64,000 nt of DNA from Betaproteobacteria bacterium (GTDB lineage: Bacteria > Pseudomonadota > Gammaproteobacteria > Burkholderiales > CAIKXV01), in contig JAJTHE010000021.1 of assembly GCA_021298815.1 (NCBI GenBank), forward strand, positions 84,479 to 148,478. The letters are read 5' to 3'. Both the position numbers and the translations under genes were made by a program. Positions 62,182 through 64,000 of the stretch are shown here, piece by piece. Every line of letters begins with the position of its first letter. Position 1 is the stretch's first letter. Below the pieces are notes generated by a model. The model was not told where the DNA came from. It searched no databases and was given only the letters and a program-made list of their open reading frames with translations.

Positions 62182-62686
62182 CAATCCGCTCGGGAGCGGG
62201 CAGAAGGGTAGCGAGGCGAGCGGGGTGCGGCAGCTCGGGGTCGACGGGACCTGCGACCACTCGATCGGCGTGGCGCAGGCGGTCAGCAGGATCGCTGTCA
62301 GCAGTTCGATGCCCAGATCTGCAAACCGCCTGCTGAACTCGGGGAGGGACTTGTACGGCGCGTCCGGGCTGACCACGAACACCGCCTCGACGAGGGTTCA
62401 TCTACAGTCCTTGCAGTCGGGTTGGCGTGGATCGCTTCGATTCGCTGCCGCCGCGCATGCGCGCATGAAGGCCAGCGATCGAGGCGCTGTCGACGGATTG
62501 GATGCAAACTTCGTATCGGACAAGGGCAAACGTCGACTCGCGGACGGTTACTGTCCCCGGCCAGCAGGACGGACCGCCTGACCCTCTGCGCTAGGCGGTC
62601 TGATGCAACACATACCGCGAACACGGCGGGTCCAACCGCACCGCGCCTGGCCGGAGATGACGGCCACCATCAGGGAGGAGAACGTC
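62182..62686. other. Intergenic region, 505 bases, low coding character
   Basis: Apart from the short Bug-like fragment at 62326-62397 I see no intact gene. Several short ORFs in the track (62225-62624) have no recognisable domain and unlikely composition (runs of Arg, Cys, Ser). The last 60 bases lead into the GGGAGGAG ribosome binding site of the depolymerase gene. Confidence 0.5.
62326..62397 (-). pseudogene. Probable fragment of a Bug receptor gene
   Basis: The minus-strand frame after a TGA at 62400 reads EAVFVVSPDAPYKSLPEFSRR. VVSPDAPYKSLPEF strongly resembles the Bug segment after strand four, where other receptors here have VVHPSLPVKTVKEL. Nothing before or after continues the fold. 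Its spelling differs from every intact receptor in this window, so it would derive from another member. Confidence 0.4.
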
Positions 62687-64000
62687 ATGCAAGGTCATTC
62701 GTCAGGCGCCGTTGCGCGCCTGTTGAGCTTCGCCGCGCTGGCGCTGCTGGTTGCCGGCTGCGCGATCACCCCCGCGCCGCTGGAGGAAAGCAGCCGGCCG
62801 ATCGCCGGCTATCTCGACTACTCCTGGGACAAGAACTCGGTGCTGTTCAATACCCGCGAGCGCAGCCGGCGGACGGTGTTCATGGACACCTTCTATCCCT
62901 TCGATCCCTCGCTGCGCTACAACAACGCCGAGGCGCTGGTGCGCCATGAACTCGACCATCGGCCATTCATGCAGGACGGCGTGCTGATGGTGGCCCTGTC
63001 GGACCTGCGCAGGATCTACGCGCCGTTCATGAGCTACTCGGTCGACGCCACGACTCAGCGCTTCACGGTGCAGCACCATTTCTTCCGCAAGCGGGTGGCG
63101 GCGGGCTCGGGTTCGCGCGCGCCGACGATCGAATACACCAGGATCGCCTGGCAGGGGGCCTATGCGCTCGGCAGCACGGCGGCGACCTCCTCGTCGGCCA
63201 CCCACGCCATGGTCACCGACCGCAACCAGATCGACAAGGCGGCGGTGGCCAGTGCGAGCGCGGCCGCTGCGGCGACGCTGGCCGCGGCACCGGTACAGCG
63301 TAACGGGCGCATCTATGTGCCGGTGGCGAGCTTCATGCGCACCCTCGGCAAGACCATCACCGACGATACCGCCGCCAGTGGCTATCTGGCGGTGAGCCAT
63401 GTCGCCCCGCAGGACACGGCAGATGACCTCTTCAACCCGGGATACGCCAACCGCGGCCTGCCCAATACGCCGATCACCGCGGCGCGGGTGAAGGCCATGA
63501 ACGGCCTGCTCGACGGCAGCATCGACCGCGGCAACCTGTGGTTCTCGATGTATCTGGGCGACATCCGGGTGTTCAGCGGCAGGACCGATGCGAACGGGCA
63601 GGATATCCACGTGATGTCGGCGGTGGACCGCATCGTCCCCTATCGCCTGTACGTGCCGGCGCGCTACGACTCGCGGCAGCCTTCGAGGTTCACCTTCAAC
63701 CTGCACGGCGCCACCGGAAACGAGAACGCCCCCTTCGAACGGCCGAACGACCATCTGAAGCACCATCCTTCGGCGCTCGGGCTGAACAGCCTCGAAGCCT
63801 ACGCCGACCACTACAACTACATCATCCTGTCACCCAACGGCTGGACGCGCGGGCCGGTGTGGGGCAGTGGGCCCGGCGAGCAGATCATGCTGGCCGCGCT
63901 GGAGCAGGTCCGGCAGCGGTACAGCATCGACCCCCAGCGCATGTTCATCTTCGGAAACTCCGCCGGCGCTGCGGGCGCGATGAGCTTCGTGCGGCGCCAC
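62687..64000 (+). CDS. Secreted PHB-depolymerase-like esterase lipoprotein with stalk domains (3'-truncated)
   Basis: Translated by hand; absent from the track because no stop lies in the window. GGGAGGAG precedes ATG 62687, and 438 residues are visible. The signal ends in LLVAGC, a lipobox. Residues about 95-130 (DGVLMVALSDLRRIYAPFMS) and 204-240 (NGRIYVPVASFMRTLGKTIT) each look like the copper amine oxidase N-terminal-like (stalk) domain. An alpha/beta hydrolase domain follows: RIVPYRLYVPARYDS, FNLHGATGNEN as oxyanion region, and FGNSAGAAG with nucleophile Ser425. Likely a surface esterase of the PHB depolymerase or feruloyl esterase group. Confidence 0.78.
   Translation, partial: MQGHSSGAVARLLSFAALALLVAGCAITPAPLEESSRPIAGYLDYSWDKNSVLFNTRERSRRTVFMDTFYPFDPSLRYNNAEALVRHELDHRPFMQDGVLMVALSDLRRIYAPFMSYSVDATTQRFTVQHHFFRKRVAAGSGSRAPTIEYTRIAWQGAYALGSTAATSSSATHAMVTDRNQIDKAAVASASAAAAATLAAAPVQRNGRIYVPVASFMRTLGKTITDDTAASGYLAVSHVAPQDTADDLFNPGYANRGLPNTPITAARVKAMNGLLDGSIDRGNLWFSMYLGDIRVFSGRTDANGQDIHVMSAVDRIVPYRLYVPARYDSRQPSRFTFNLHGATGNENAPFERPNDHLKHHPSALGLNSLEAYADHYNYIILSPNGWTRGPVWGSGPGEQIMLAALEQVRQRYSIDPQRMFIFGNSAGAAGAMSFVRRH

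Noticed and set aside
62225-62624. Short ORFs on both strands in the 505-base gap
   Set aside because: No family resemblance, unlikely composition and no ribosome binding sites.
1-64000. tRNA, rRNA, CRISPR, insertion sequence or prophage
   Set aside because: I looked for transposase or integrase motifs, repeated spacer patterns and terminal inverted repeats and saw none; a covariance-model tRNA search was not possible here.

Overview
The window is visibly GC-rich and densely packed. Its content suggests a beta-proteobacterium of the order Burkholderiales: many Bug/TctC-type tripartite tricarboxylate transport (TTT) receptors, cobalamin salvage genes, and short gene sets for organic acid and aromatic acid breakdown. 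I saw no rRNA, tRNA, CRISPR array, insertion sequence or prophage. This placement is inference from gene content and base composition, not from a marker gene.

The dominant feature is 21 intact Bug/TctC-family solute-receptor genes in 64 kb, plus two probable remnants. There is only one membrane pair, TctB/TctA (25942-28026). Most receptors sit beside a particular catabolic enzyme, often with overlapping or near-touching stop and start codons. The locus therefore reads as a mosaic of 'enzyme plus private receptor' modules.

Layout. 1-2419: methionine synthase-like fragment, a VapBC-type toxin-antitoxin pair with its own promoter, and a CPBP membrane protease. 2489-8384: three Bug genes, a LigI-like lactonase, an RraA/LigK-like aldolase and an FMN 2-hydroxyacid dehydrogenase; together these suggest pyrone-dicarboxylate or protocatechuate 4,5-cleavage-like chemistry. 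8473-16020: orphan Phd antitoxin, then Bug-PrpD-Bug on the minus strand, divergent from aconitase-Bug on the plus strand. 16042-22072: a two-subunit molybdenum hydroxylase with a Bug, then two more Bug genes. 22088-24857: a methyltransferase and an ADP-forming acyl-CoA synthetase. 24878-29902: a minus-strand operon TctC-like, cupin, TctB, TctA, Bug. 30238-33608: enoyl-CoA hydratase, an Old Yellow Enzyme relative, a Bug and a small membrane protein. 33752-38739: a TauD / FAD-reductase / Bug operon bracketed by a 122-bp direct repeat that is the 3' end of a Bug gene. 38811-41565: methyltransferase, Bug, alpha/beta hydrolase. 41566-48975: a minus-strand run Bug-Bug-PhyH-SDR-SlyX ending in a decayed PIN gene, divergent from MBL-Bug-Bug. 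49024-53718: N-formylglutamate amidohydrolase, glycoside hydrolase, Bug and a small membrane-anchored protein. 53758-59657: DUF2272 lipoprotein, SDR, and a btuF-btuC-btuD-cobQ operon. 59796-64000: Bug-PrpD, a 505-bp gap with a Bug fragment, and a truncated secreted PHB-depolymerase-like lipoprotein.

How the genes work together (inference): Bug proteins bind carboxylates in the periplasm and deliver them to a TctAB-type carrier or to a sensor. Neighbouring dehydratases, hydratases, lactonases, aldolases, oxygenases and CoA enzymes would then process the acids. Receptors greatly outnumber carriers, so most must share carriers encoded elsewhere or serve as ligand sensors.

Most ORF-track lines are opposite- or alternate-frame shadows. 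Several real genes in it carry over-long N-termini, which I trimmed using ribosome binding sites, signal peptides and neighbour spacing. The two edge genes (1-661 minus and 62687-64000 plus) are absent from the track because they run off the window.
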